A stretch of DNA of 64,000 nt. Origin: Streptomyces sp. NBC_01351. Its GTDB lineage: Bacteria > Actinomycetota > Actinomycetes > Streptomycetales > Streptomycetaceae. How positions within the stretch are numbered: position 1 is the first letter of the stretch; each line of letters opens with the position of its first letter. The position numbers and the translations under genes are program-made. The notes below the pieces were generated by a model. That model searched no databases. It was not told the origin of the DNA and saw only the letters and a program-made list of their open reading frames with translations. Location of the stretch: positions 248,001 through 312,000 of the forward strand of contig NZ_CP108356.1 of NCBI RefSeq assembly GCF_036237315.1, read 5' to 3'. Positions 50,438 to 58,421 of this stretch are shown in pieces.

Positions 50438-51235
50438 TCAGAGCTGCAGTACCGGCCGGGTGGAGAAGTCCTCACAGAGGTCCTCACCGTCCGGGCCGTA
50501 GACGAACTCGGCCATGAAGGGATTGCGGTTGGCGGTGGCCAGGGGCAGCCACGCCAGCAGGTTGCCGTACCCGCCGCACGCTGACTCGCCACCGTCCCCG
50601 CCGTGTACCGCCGTGACGTCGCTGGTCAGCTCCATGCTGTAGGTGTCGTGGGCGATGCGCAGGCCGAACGCGCTGAGCCCGCTGTGCGGTCCGGTCAGGT
50701 GGTCATAGGGGATGCGGTCGAGCGGGCAGTCGTCGCCCCACCGAAAGAGGGTGGCCGCTCCCGCTCCGCACGCGTGCTCCCACTCGTCGGCCGTGGGCAT
50801 CCGCAGGCCGCGCGCGGCGAGCACGGCCGGCATGTCGGCCGGCAGCTCGGTCAGGGCTTCGGCCTCCACGGCCATCAGCACCGCGGCCAAGGTGGCGCTC
50901 CGGTGCGGACTGAGCACCTCCGCCAGGTGCGCCCGGAGGTCGGGGCCGTACCCGAAGCCCTGCTTCAGGCTCTGCGCGTAGTCGGCAGTCTGTTCGGGCG
51001 TCGGCCGCCAGCTGTCCAGATCGAACCCGAGGGCCACCGTGCCGCCGGGTATCAGGGCCAACTCGGTGCCGGCGCGCTCGATCCGGACCTGGTGCATCGG
51101 GCCGCCGAGGTGCTCGACGGTCTCGACGGAAACCACGCGGCCCGCCACCAGTTCCGCTGCCTGCTGGGCGATCCGGCGTGCGGTGGGCAGGTCGGCGGAC
51201 CGCCACTGGTCGAGCGTGAGTTCGGCGAGAGACAT
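50438..51235 (-). CDS. SUMF1/formylglycine-generating-enzyme-like protein
   Basis: 265 aa from ATG 51235. The C-terminal half holds LRMPTADEWEHACGAGAATL and FRWGDDCP, the sulfatase-modifying-factor (C-type-lectin-like) signature, then GLSAFGLRIAHDTYSMELTS and PLATANRNPF. The N-terminal ~120 residues are helical, with LALIPGGTVALGFDLDSWRP as the usual opening strand. The paired Cys of true formylglycine-generating enzymes is not seen, so this is more likely a divergent family member of unknown function. The frame runs further upstream through a GCTGCGG tandem repeat, but that part is not credible coding. Confidence 0.72.
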   Translation of the reverse strand: MSLAELTLDQWRSADLPTARRIAQQAAELVAGRVVSVETVEHLGGPMHQVRIERAGTELALIPGGTVALGFDLDSWRPTPEQTADYAQSLKQGFGYGPDLRAHLAEVLSPHRSATLAAVLMAVEAEALTELPADMPAVLAARGLRMPTADEWEHACGAGAATLFRWGDDCPLDRIPYDHLTGPHSGLSAFGLRIAHDTYSMELTSDVTAVHGGDGGESACGGYGNLLAWLPLATANRNPFMAEFVYGPDGEDLCEDFSTRPVLQL

Positions 51236-51380
51236 GGACCGCAGTGTGGCACGGGGGTCCGACACCAGCGCCGAGCCGTCGGCGGAGCCCCGGAGCACAT
51301 CCCCAGCCTCCGCCGACGCCCTCAGCGCGAGCCGCGACGCCGCATCAGGATCGTCAGCGTCGCGCGGGCGTCGCGTCGGC

Positions 51381-51420
51381 GCTGCGGGCTGCGGGCTGCG
51401 GGCTGCGGGCTGCGGGCTGC
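51381..51420. repeat. GCTGCGG heptamer tandem repeat
   Basis: GCTGCGG is repeated about 5.7 times perfectly. As a 7-mer it would shift frame on slippage, consistent with lying outside genes. Confidence 0.8.
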
Positions 51421-51859
51421 AGGACAGAACCGACGCCGCGGCCACCGTGACCATGTCCGCGGACGGACCCAAGGAAGGGTCTGGGCCCCGAGTTCGTGAG
51501 CTCCACCAGTACGGGCTCGAAGCGGACGGACCCGTCTCCCCCTGGTGAGCACACGTTTCCCGGCAACGGCAACGACGTGCACGGCCATTGCGACGCCCGT
51601 GAGACCACTCCGCTTGGAGGCCTCGAGACCGTCAGCCCGGGCGACGGACTCGGTGCCCACGCCGTATGGTTCGCCCTACTTGTCAAGCGTGGGCACGGGC
51701 GTGGGCCTCGATCGGCTTCGCGAAGCCAAGAACACGGTGGCGCCCGTGAACGGTCGTAGGCCCTGGCGGTCATCACGTTCAACCGCCGTGCTTGGCAGCC
51801 CCTTTCCGGCCCGTTGGCCGGTCTCAGGCCGTGACTGGCAGAGTCAGCCCCAGGCCTTC

Positions 51860-52012
51860 CTGAGCTGTGAAGCGGTCCGCTGGGTCAACGACGAACCCCA
51901 GCCCGGCCTGGTCGAGGTCCGATTCACCGACGCCCGCCGGCAGCAGTGGGCCTTCATCGGCAAGTGGCCCGTCTTCACCGACGGGGACGGCCTGGCCCCG
52001 ACGCCGACCGCG
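51860..52012 (+). pseudogene. remnant of a small hypothetical gene
   Basis: About 50 codons read LSCEAVRWVNDEPQPGLVEV followed by RFTDARRQQWAFIGKWPVFT. This has the composition of a small streptomycete protein type with a ...RWVDDEPxPGLVEV... core. No start or end of its own can be found and Pro-rich nonsense follows. Confidence 0.4.
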
Positions 52013-52025
52013 TCACCGCCTGCGG

Positions 52026-52133
52026 CTCCACCCCGGCAACCACTACCTGCCGCGCCACGGACGCCGCCACTGGTGCTCCACCCGCTGCGGCGACCCTGCC
52101 CGCGCCGCCCGTGCGTACGCCCGGCGCACCTAG
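52026..52133 (+). pseudogene. remnant of a CGNR zinc-finger gene (C-terminal end)
   Basis: The frame reads HGRRHWCSTRCGDPARAARA, then YARRT and a stop. It resembles the last ~25 residues of CGNR regulators (compare RNRRWCNTKDCGDRNRARAY in the intact gene at 57690-58283). The preceding CxxC and the N-terminal domain are absent. Confidence 0.35.
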
Positions 52134-52202
52134 ACGACGCAGACCGACAAATCCCAGGCGGGGTTGGACGCGCTGATCGCGAGGGCCGTTCTCGACCGAG
52201 AT

Positions 52203-53003
52203 CTATCGCACCGCCGTGAAGAACGTGGTCAGCACAGGCGCGAGGGCGTGTGGGTCGACGCTGTGGTTCTGGCCAGGGAAGGCGTGCAGGGTGTAGTTGT
52301 CCCCGTGGGCGGCGAGTTCCTTCGCCCCGTTGGCCATGTACGTCTCGCCCGCGCTGCCGTAGCCGACGAGCACGGGCACCTTCACGGACCGCCAGCGGTC
52401 GGTGGGCAGCGGCCGGCCGGACATGGTGCCGGCCATCAGCTGACCGTCGTAGGGCAGGGTCGGGGCGGCGGCCTCCCACGCAGCCCAGACTGGGGTATGC
52501 CGCATCTGGGCGATGGCTTCGTCCGGCATGGCCAGGCCCACGGTCAGGAAGTGGGTAAGGGCCTCGGTTACATCCCCCCGAGCGACGATCGCCTTCATGT
52601 GGTCGACGTAGTCGGCGGGCAGCGGTGGGCGGGTCTGGTCGACGATGAACGGCGGTTCGTACAGGGCCACGGCGGACACCGCGCTACCCCTGGCCACGGC
52701 CTCCAGGGCCAGGACGGCTCCGGAGGACATCCCGAAGAGCAGCACCGGCCCGCCCACCCGCTCGATCAGCGCGTCCAGGTCGTCGACCTCGCGCTGAACG
52801 TCGTAGACGGTGCTGTCACCGCTGTCACCGCGACCCCTGCGGTCGTAGTTGATGACGCTGAAGTCACCTGCCAGCAGCGAGGCGAGCGGTGCGTGCCGGA
52901 CCCGGGTCATCAAGGTGCCGCCGACGAGAATCAGCGCCGGACCCGCGTCGCCGTGCCGCTCACAGGCGATTGCCGTGCCGTCTGATGAGACCACCTTGAA
53001 CAT
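52203..53003 (-). CDS. alpha/beta hydrolase
   Basis: 266 aa from ATG 53003 with GGGGGAT upstream. Family features: oxyanion segment LILVGGTLMT, INYDRRGRGDSGDS, nucleophile elbow G91-M-S93-S-G95, an Asp before VPVLVGYGSAGETY, and catalytic His in FPGQNHSVDP. No signal peptide, so cytoplasmic. Length matches single-domain members (esterases, epoxide or lactone hydrolases). The substrate is unknown. It stands alone, flanked by decayed sequence on both sides. Confidence 0.92.
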   Translation of the reverse strand: MFKVVSSDGTAIACERHGDAGPALILVGGTLMTRVRHAPLASLLAGDFSVINYDRRGRGDSGDSTVYDVQREVDDLDALIERVGGPVLLFGMSSGAVLALEAVARGSAVSAVALYEPPFIVDQTRPPLPADYVDHMKAIVARGDVTEALTHFLTVGLAMPDEAIAQMRHTPVWAAWEAAAPTLPYDGQLMAGTMSGRPLPTDRWRSVKVPVLVGYGSAGETYMANGAKELAAHGDNYTLHAFPGQNHSVDPHALAPVLTTFFTAVR

Positions 53004-53437
53004 GTCGGATCCCCCTGCTCTTTAAGCCGTTCGGGCCTCACGCCCGCCGTCCGGCTGTTGTCCTGGATACGACGCGGCACCGGCCGGCCGGCGGTGCGGC
53101 CCCGAGCGGTCAACGGCCCTGCCAGTACGGTAGATCCGGGACGTTCCGCGGTGACCTGTACAGACGACCAAGATCACGCGCCGGCCACCTGGTCGAACCA
53201 CCACACAGCAACCGGACGTCGCCATGCGTTCGAGGTGCTCCGCACACGCCGACCTGTGCGACGTGCCGCTGAGCGCGAGATCGGCACGCTCGCGCTCACC
53301 GACCGGGACACGGTCGCTGGCACCGTCCGCTTCGCGAAGGCCGCTGCGGCACCACCCGCGCTCGCGCCGAGCAACAAGTCATCGTTAGGTCGGCATGCCA
53401 GTGACTCGTCAACGATTCTGGGGGTGTCAGCCGACTT
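53004..53437. other. intergenic stretch, no gene recognised
   Basis: About 430 bp. A plus-strand open frame covers it but has no recognisable family. A GCACCG/CGGTGC inverted repeat (53077-53097) lies upstream of the hydrolase start and could be an operator. Confidence 0.35.
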
Positions 53438-54466
53438 CTACGGTCGCCTTGTCGGGACTGGCTGAAGCGTGGGCCAGCGAGCGAGCATTCGTTGGCGCAT
53501 AGCGGTGCTGAGGCTGCTCATGCCGCTAAGCGATGCGTGGTCGGCCGTCATCTGGCCAACGACCCCGAGCCGGTGGACCAGCCGTTGCCGGGCGGTCGCG
53601 GTGCCCCACGTCCAGTCCCGGTGCGGAATCCGGGCCAGATGATCAGTGCTTTCGCGGCGCGCTCGCTCAACCAGCCCGTCGCCGCGGAGCAGCCAGCCGG
53701 CGCACGCGTCAGTGAGGTCATCTTGGGTTTCGGAGCCGGTCGCGGCGCGCCACGCATCGCGGTATGCGCTCTCCGCCCGTTCCAGCAGCGGCTCCGACGC
53801 TGAAGTGACACACCAGCAAGTCGGAAACCCGATGCGTAGATAGGCGAGCTCCATCAAGCCGCTGCCCAGCGACGCTTGCTCAAAGTCGATGAATCGGATC
53901 CCCGTGGCGGTATGAAGATCGTTACCGGGACAGGGATCCCCGTGGAGAAGGGCATGCCCAGATGCCTGGCCGAGCCGGTTGACCAGGTCATCCAGTTCGC
54001 CGGACACGCCAGAGGCGACAGGAACGTCCAGAGCCACGGCCAGCCGCAGAAAAGCGGCGATATCTGCCTGGTTCGGGCCCCGCCACCGGGGAAGTACCCC
54101 AACGTCCTCCGGACGGGCGGTGGCATGCAGCCGCGCCAATGTGGCTGCATAGTCGACGATCCAGTCGCCGGCCGGGCGTCGGTGATCCAGATGCTCCAGA
54201 ACCAAGACCCGCTCGCCGGGATCGGTGGCCAGCAACGCGGGCACCACGGGCATTTCAGCTCGGGCGGCGAGCCTCAGGGCGGACACCTCACGGGCGTATC
54301 GCTCGTCGGCATCGGGACCGTCGACGATCTGCTTCACCACCGCCGTTGCCTCTGGCAACTCGACGCGCCACACGCGCGAGCGCGGGCTGCTGCCCAGTCT
54401 GCGAGAGCGCCTGGGCGATCCCAGCTCGGCCCTTAACCCATCCCCGAACGGCAGTCGCAACCACAT
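53438..54466 (-). CDS. aminoglycoside phosphotransferase-fold kinase with a TTA codon
   Basis: 342 aa from ATG 54466 (AAGGA upstream). The APH/choline-kinase fold is clear: AVVKQIVDGPDADERYAREV (ATP-binding Lys and Glu), ALLHGDPCPGNDLHTATG (catalytic HxDxxxxN) and IRFIDFEQASLGSGLMELAY (Mg-binding Asp). Such enzymes phosphorylate small molecules; antibiotic resistance cannot be claimed without evidence. Codon 11 (54434-54436) is TTA, so its translation probably depends on bldA tRNA. Flanking sequence is gene-poor and GC-lower, in keeping with accessory DNA. Confidence 0.9.
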   Translation of the reverse strand: MWLRLPFGDGLRAELGSPRRSRRLGSSPRSRVWRVELPEATAVVKQIVDGPDADERYAREVSALRLAARAEMPVVPALLATDPGERVLVLEHLDHRRPAGDWIVDYAATLARLHATARPEDVGVLPRWRGPNQADIAAFLRLAVALDVPVASGVSGELDDLVNRLGQASGHALLHGDPCPGNDLHTATGIRFIDFEQASLGSGLMELAYLRIGFPTCWCVTSASEPLLERAESAYRDAWRAATGSETQDDLTDACAGWLLRGDGLVERARRESTDHLARIPHRDWTWGTATARQRLVHRLGVVGQMTADHASLSGMSSLSTAMRQRMLARWPTLQPVPTRRP

Positions 54467-54743
54467 CCGCTCATCCTTCCACGGAGCCGAACGAGCCTGC
54501 GGCTACTGCGCGAAACTGGCCGTCCTGCTTCACGCCGCCCCGGGGCTGCCCCCAGGTACTGCCAGTTCTCAGGTTCTGGCTCAACTTCCGCTTCCGTGAA
54601 GCGATCACTCTGGGTGACGGTTCGACGCCGTCCGGGAGGAAGGCTTTCCCAGCCTCCACGCCCTCGCCGCAGGAGTCGATCGACGGGGCCAGCAGTGGCA
54701 TAACCGCATGCGGCAGGTCAGTTGCACCCCTGAGAATGGCGCC

Positions 54744-55271
54744 ATGGTCCACCGAATCGAAGCGCCCAGTCCCGACGATGCTGCATCCCTGGGCCGTATG
54801 CAGCTCACGGCCTGGCTCCAGACCTACCCCAACGAAGAAGCCGGCATTGATGAGACGTGGATCCGCGAGCAGCGAGGGTCCGCTGTCACCGCCGAGGGCA
54901 TTGCGCAGTGGCGAGAGTTCATTGACGAGGTCGCTCGCCACCCTGAACGGCTCTTCTGCCGTGTCGTCCGATCCGAGGCTGAGATTACTGGTGTCCTCTG
55001 TGGCCGCCGGGACGAACCAGTGACCCTCGGACCGATGTATCTGCTGAGCGAAGCCCAAGGCCAGGGCATCGGCGGTCAGCTGATGAGTGAGTTCTTCCTA
55101 TGGGCGGACGGAGCTCCCATGCACCTGTGGGTGACTGAGTACAACGGGAGAGCAATCCGGTTCTACGAGCGCCACGGTTTCCAGCTCACGGGCCAGCGTG
55201 AGCTGTGGCGAGGCAGGTTGCCCAACGTGCGTATGGCGAGCGAACCCGTGCCGCATCTTGGGACCGCATGA
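54744..55271 (+). CDS. GNAT family N-acetyltransferase
   Basis: 175 aa from ATG 54744. Motif A is MYLLSEAQGQGIGGQLMSEF (Q-x-x-G-x-G/A acetyl-CoA loop), preceded by the strand EITGVLCGRRDEPVTLGP and followed by LWVTEYNGRAIRFYERHGFQ (motif B, Asn and Tyr). GAGAAT (54732-54737) lies 6 nt before the ATG, again suggesting leaderless expression. The substrate is unknown. The 277 bp upstream, shared with the divergent kinase gene, hold no other gene. Confidence 0.92.
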   Translation: MVHRIEAPSPDDAASLGRMQLTAWLQTYPNEEAGIDETWIREQRGSAVTAEGIAQWREFIDEVARHPERLFCRVVRSEAEITGVLCGRRDEPVTLGPMYLLSEAQGQGIGGQLMSEFFLWADGAPMHLWVTEYNGRAIRFYERHGFQLTGQRELWRGRLPNVRMASEPVPHLGTA

Positions 55272-55494
55272 GACGCGAGCGATACGCAGCGCGATCGGCC
55301 ACTGGACAGCACCATCACGCTGGCCACACCCTGTCCGGCTTCAAGGACCCACGGCAGGAACGACTGACTCATCGACCCCGCGTACGTGCCCGCGCTCGCC
55401 GAATTGGCCGATCGGTGGTCGCGGCGGGTGAGCCGCGGCGGTCCCTGCATCGAGGCCGCCGTCACCGTCCCCGCAACGTAGCCCGGACCGGACT

Positions 55495-55553
55495 CCGTAC
55501 CTCCCGGCGGGCATCCGATGTCGAACACGACGACCGCCCGCCGGGAGGTACGG
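55495..55553. terminator. 18-bp-arm inverted repeat, terminator-like
   Basis: CCGTACCTCCCGGCGGGC (55495-55512) and its exact reverse complement (55536-55553) flank a 23-nt loop. It lies between the convergent GNAT and esterase genes. A bidirectional terminator is the simplest reading; the long loop also allows a protein-binding or mobile-element-end origin. The rest of 55272-55790 shows no gene, only a weak 35-codon plus-strand fragment (DPAYVPALAELADRW, from ~55365). Confidence 0.6.
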
Positions 55554-55697
55554 CGCCTCTCAGCCCACCAGCCCCGCCCGGGCCTTCATGCTCCGCTGGT
55601 CGCGCAACGACGGCTCGCGCCGCCGTAGGGACGGTCATGGTCATGGTCGGGGCTGCCTGGGCGCCGGCCGGCAGCTCCTTGCGTGTGATCAGTCCGG

Positions 55698-55719
55698 CTC
55701 CCCCACCTGCAAGGGGGAG
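55698..55719. terminator. short hairpin downstream of the esterase gene
   Basis: CTCCCCC-ACCTGCAA-GGGGGAG is a 7-bp stem with an 8-nt loop, 72 bp beyond the esterase stop on its transcript. Confidence 0.4.
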
Positions 55720-55790
55720 GGTGGGCGGTCAGCATCTCGGCCGCCCTCGGGTGGTACGAGGAGCCGGGACGGCGGGTCGCACGGACAACC

Positions 55791-57332
55791 TCAGCCGCGG
55801 CCGGTCAGCGGCAGTACGGGGAACGGGTGGTTCTGCCAGATCAGGCGGGAGGTCTCCTCCGGATAGGCGGTAACGCTCGGCCGGGTGTCGAAGAGCTGTA
55901 GGAGGCATCGTTCGGTGTCGTACGCGGGCCAGCCGGGGTCACCGTGTGTGGCGAACGCCGTCCATGCGGCGCGCATCGAAGCGGACAGAGCCTCGGCCTC
56001 CGGGGAGGGTGCCTCGCCGATCAGCAGGGCGGGCTGGCCGCGGTCGAGGTTGCCGAAGACCAGCGGCACATCGAGGCCGTGGCAGGCGCCCAGGATGCCG
56101 CCCATGCCCGGGGCGGGCCAGGTCAGCTCATAGAGGTGGGCTCGTCCGCCGGCGGTGGTCTGGGCCTGGGCAAGGTGGAGGCTCGGCATGCGGAACAGCC
56201 AGTCGGAGTGGACCAGCTCGTACAGCTCATCGGGGCCCGCGGCCGGGAAGCCGTCGTGGTATCGGCGCGCGCCGTCCTGGCCGCCGGGGGCGAAGAGGCG
56301 CAGGGCGGTCGCCGCCTGGTCCGGTGTCACCTGGCCGAGCAGGCCGTCGAGCGCGGTGAGCAGCCGCTGTTCGTCCCGGGTGTGGCCGACGAGGAGTTCG
56401 ATGTCGCGGCCGGCTCCGTCGGCCAGGGCCTGCCATGGCGTGACCGGCAGGACGTCACCGTCGACGACCGGCGAGAACGGGATCGACCGGTGCGCGGCCC
56501 GGCCCCAGCGATCCGCCCACCGGTCCATCTTGGCGCCGACCGCATCGCCGGCGGCCGACAGCCGCTCCGGTTCCACCGTGCGCAGGTCGGCGATCGTAGG
56601 CTGCAGCCCCAACTCGGCGGCACACGCGGAGGCGATGTCGGCGGCGAGCTCCGGCGCGAAGAACGTGCCCTGCACGCTCTGTGCGACGGCCCTGCCGAAG
56701 AGCCGGGCCGCCCGCGGCACGGCCAACAGCGCGGCGACCGACCCGCCACCCGCCGACTGGCCGAAGACTGTGACGCGGTCCGGGTCACCGCCGAAGGCCT
56801 TGATGTTGTCACGTACCCACTCCAGGGCGGCGACCTGGTCGAGCAGCCCCCGGTTGGCTGGCGCCCCTTCGATCTGCCCGAAACCTTCGAGGCCCACCCG
56901 GTAGTTGAACGTCACCACGACGACGCCGTCACGGGCCAGGCGGCCGCCGTCGTACTCGGGGAGACCGGACATGCCGATCGTGTAGGCGCCGCCCTGGATC
57001 CACACCATCACCGGCAGCCCCGCGTCCGGGCCGGGCGCGGGCGACCAGACGTTGACCGTCAGCCAGTCGTCGCCCGCCGCGTCCAGCGCCAGCGCGTCCA
57101 TGCCGAAATGGCCGCCCTGAGGGGGCGGCGGCCCGTACGCCACAGCCGCGCGCACCCCGTCCCACCCCCGTACCGGCCGCGGCGCGGCGAAACGCAGCGC
57201 GCCGACCGGCGGCTCGGCGAACGGGATGCCACGGAATACCGCAACACCCGCCTCCCGGCTGCCCCGCACCACCCCGGCCACCACGCGGACCTCGGGGTCG
57301 GACCCGGACAGCTCAGACGCAACAACCGTCAT
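55791..57332 (-). CDS. type-B carboxylesterase/lipase
   Basis: 513 aa from ATG 57332 with GAGGGG upstream. It shows the cholinesterase/carboxylesterase plan: FRGIPFAEPPVGALRFAAPR, LTVNVWSP, oxyanion loop VMVWIQGGAYTIG (Gln where His is usual), nucleophile S193 in FGQSAGGGSVAALLAVP, acid region VGHTRDEQRLL, and catalytic His in GACHGLDVPLVFGN. No signal peptide is visible, so it is probably cytosolic. It cleaves carboxylic esters of unknown identity. The HGG to QGG change in the oxyanion loop is the notable oddity. Confidence 0.93.
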   Translation of the reverse strand: MTVVASELSGSDPEVRVVAGVVRGSREAGVAVFRGIPFAEPPVGALRFAAPRPVRGWDGVRAAVAYGPPPPQGGHFGMDALALDAAGDDWLTVNVWSPAPGPDAGLPVMVWIQGGAYTIGMSGLPEYDGGRLARDGVVVVTFNYRVGLEGFGQIEGAPANRGLLDQVAALEWVRDNIKAFGGDPDRVTVFGQSAGGGSVAALLAVPRAARLFGRAVAQSVQGTFFAPELAADIASACAAELGLQPTIADLRTVEPERLSAAGDAVGAKMDRWADRWGRAAHRSIPFSPVVDGDVLPVTPWQALADGAGRDIELLVGHTRDEQRLLTALDGLLGQVTPDQAATALRLFAPGGQDGARRYHDGFPAAGPDELYELVHSDWLFRMPSLHLAQAQTTAGGRAHLYELTWPAPGMGGILGACHGLDVPLVFGNLDRGQPALLIGEAPSPEAEALSASMRAAWTAFATHGDPGWPAYDTERCLLQLFDTRPSVTAYPEETSRLIWQNHPFPVLPLTGRG

Positions 57333-57689
57333 CACGGCATCCCCTCGGCAGACGGAGCGAGCGGGCTCGGGGAAGCTCCCGGCCCCTGCGGATGATCCGC
57401 CGCATCTCGATGGCGCGCCAGTCATTTACGGACGTCCTACGGTGCGGACGTTCGGGTACGCCGTTCATTCGTTCGGGTTGGCGGTCGCGGCAGTGCGGCG
57501 TGCGCCGGGCACGGTGCACCCGGCGGTGGAGGTGACGCTCCGGATGGGGCGCCGCGTCCTAGCCGTCGACGTCTCACCGTGACTACGGTCGGACGCGCCA
57601 TGCCCGTGGAGCGGCTGTTCTGCCACGTCCACGGCCGGTCTCAGCCGGCCTCGGAGTCCGGGCATCCTGCGAGGAATCCGGTGAATGCA
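57333..57689. other. gap with no firm gene
   Basis: About 357 bp. One plus-strand frame ends with APGTVHPAVEVTLRMGRRVL and AVDVSP, which may be the tail of a lost gene, but nothing identifies it. Confidence 0.3.
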
Positions 57690-58283
57690 TCAGGGCTGAG
57701 GACTCTTCGCCTTCTGCCGGGCGTAGTAGGCACGGGCGCGGTTGCGGTCGCCGCAGTCCTTCGTGTTGCACCAACGGCGGTTCCGCCGCGGTGATGTGTC
57801 GAGGTAGACCCAGCCGCACTTGGCGTCTTCGCATTGGTGGAGGCGATCGAGGTCGTCGCGCTGGGTGAGAGTCACGAGCCCGCGGACGATGCGATTGCGG
57901 GGCAGGCGGAGGTCGGCGTCCCGGTCTTGCCATTGCCAGCGGCCGTCCGTGTGGACCATGTCGGCTGCGGCGATCGCCGCCCGGTACATGCTCGCGAGGT
58001 CTGCGGCGGCTTCGCGGTCGTTGTCGAAGAGAACTCCGTAGGCCTTCTCGCGCGCTTCGACGACCTGTTCCCGTTCCCGCTCGGCCCGGGCTCCGTCCCG
58101 GCCGGCGAGGTCGTGCAAGGACGCGGCCTCATCCGTGCTGAGCAGGTCGGATTCGATGCACCACTCGACGACGTCGGAGAAGGTCTTCAGGGCCTCAACG
58201 CGTTCGGGTCCGCCGAGCCGCCAGGCAACGGTGTTCACCAGGTCGAGCATGCGGTCACCCGCGATGTGGCCGAACCTCACCAT
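57690..58283 (-). CDS. CGNR zinc-finger transcriptional regulator
   Basis: 197 aa from ATG 58283 with GAGAGGAG upstream. The N-terminal ABATE-like stress domain (LDLVNTVAWRLGGPERVEAL, ARAEREREQVVEAREKAYGV) is followed by the C-terminal zinc finger: CEDAKCGWVYLDTSPRRNRR, then WCNTKDCGDRNRARAYYAR. This is CxxxxC...CxxxxC with the G-D/N-R motif that names the family (CGDR here). It diverges from the MFS exporter gene across a 138-bp region with an imperfect palindrome, so it probably controls that exporter. Confidence 0.92.
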   Translation of the reverse strand: MVRFGHIAGDRMLDLVNTVAWRLGGPERVEALKTFSDVVEWCIESDLLSTDEAASLHDLAGRDGARAEREREQVVEAREKAYGVLFDNDREAAADLASMYRAAIAAADMVHTDGRWQWQDRDADLRLPRNRIVRGLVTLTQRDDLDRLHQCEDAKCGWVYLDTSPRRNRRWCNTKDCGDRNRARAYYARQKAKSPQP

Positions 58284-58354
58284 CAGCTCCTCTCGCCGGC
58301 AAAGGCGCTCGCGCCCGCGAGGCGACCCTCACGGGCAAAGCCATGATTGCATGT

Positions 58355-58366
58355 GAGGTGATCCTC
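58355..58366. promoter_or_regulatory. candidate operator between CGNR and MFS genes
   Basis: GAGG-TGAT-CCTC sits in the AT-richest part of the divergent region and is flanked by ATGATTGC and GCATCAT half-sites in inverted order. Its central position would allow control of both genes. Confidence 0.4.
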
Positions 58367-58421
58367 TTGGCATCATTCCCCATCAGCCAATCACCCATGA
58401 GAGCACCCGAGGAGAACGATC

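Larger units (their letters stand above)
51236..52202. other. decayed region between two minus-strand genes
   Basis: About 970 bp with no intact gene. It contains a GCTGCGG repeat (51381-51420) and two short plus-strand coding remnants (51860-52012 and 52026-52133). Codon bias is irregular through 51500-51850. Confidence 0.5.

Noticed and set aside
51381..51420. Possible CRISPR array at the GCTGCGG repeats
   Set aside because: The units are seven bases with no spacers and no cas genes nearby, so it is a simple tandem repeat.
53004..53437. A 135-codon plus-strand gene upstream of the phosphotransferase
   Set aside because: No ribosome binding site, family similarity or steady codon bias; probably chance reading.
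53438..54466. Antibiotic-resistance kinase
   Set aside because: The APH fold is shared with many metabolic kinases and nothing in sequence or neighbourhood indicates an aminoglycoside substrate.
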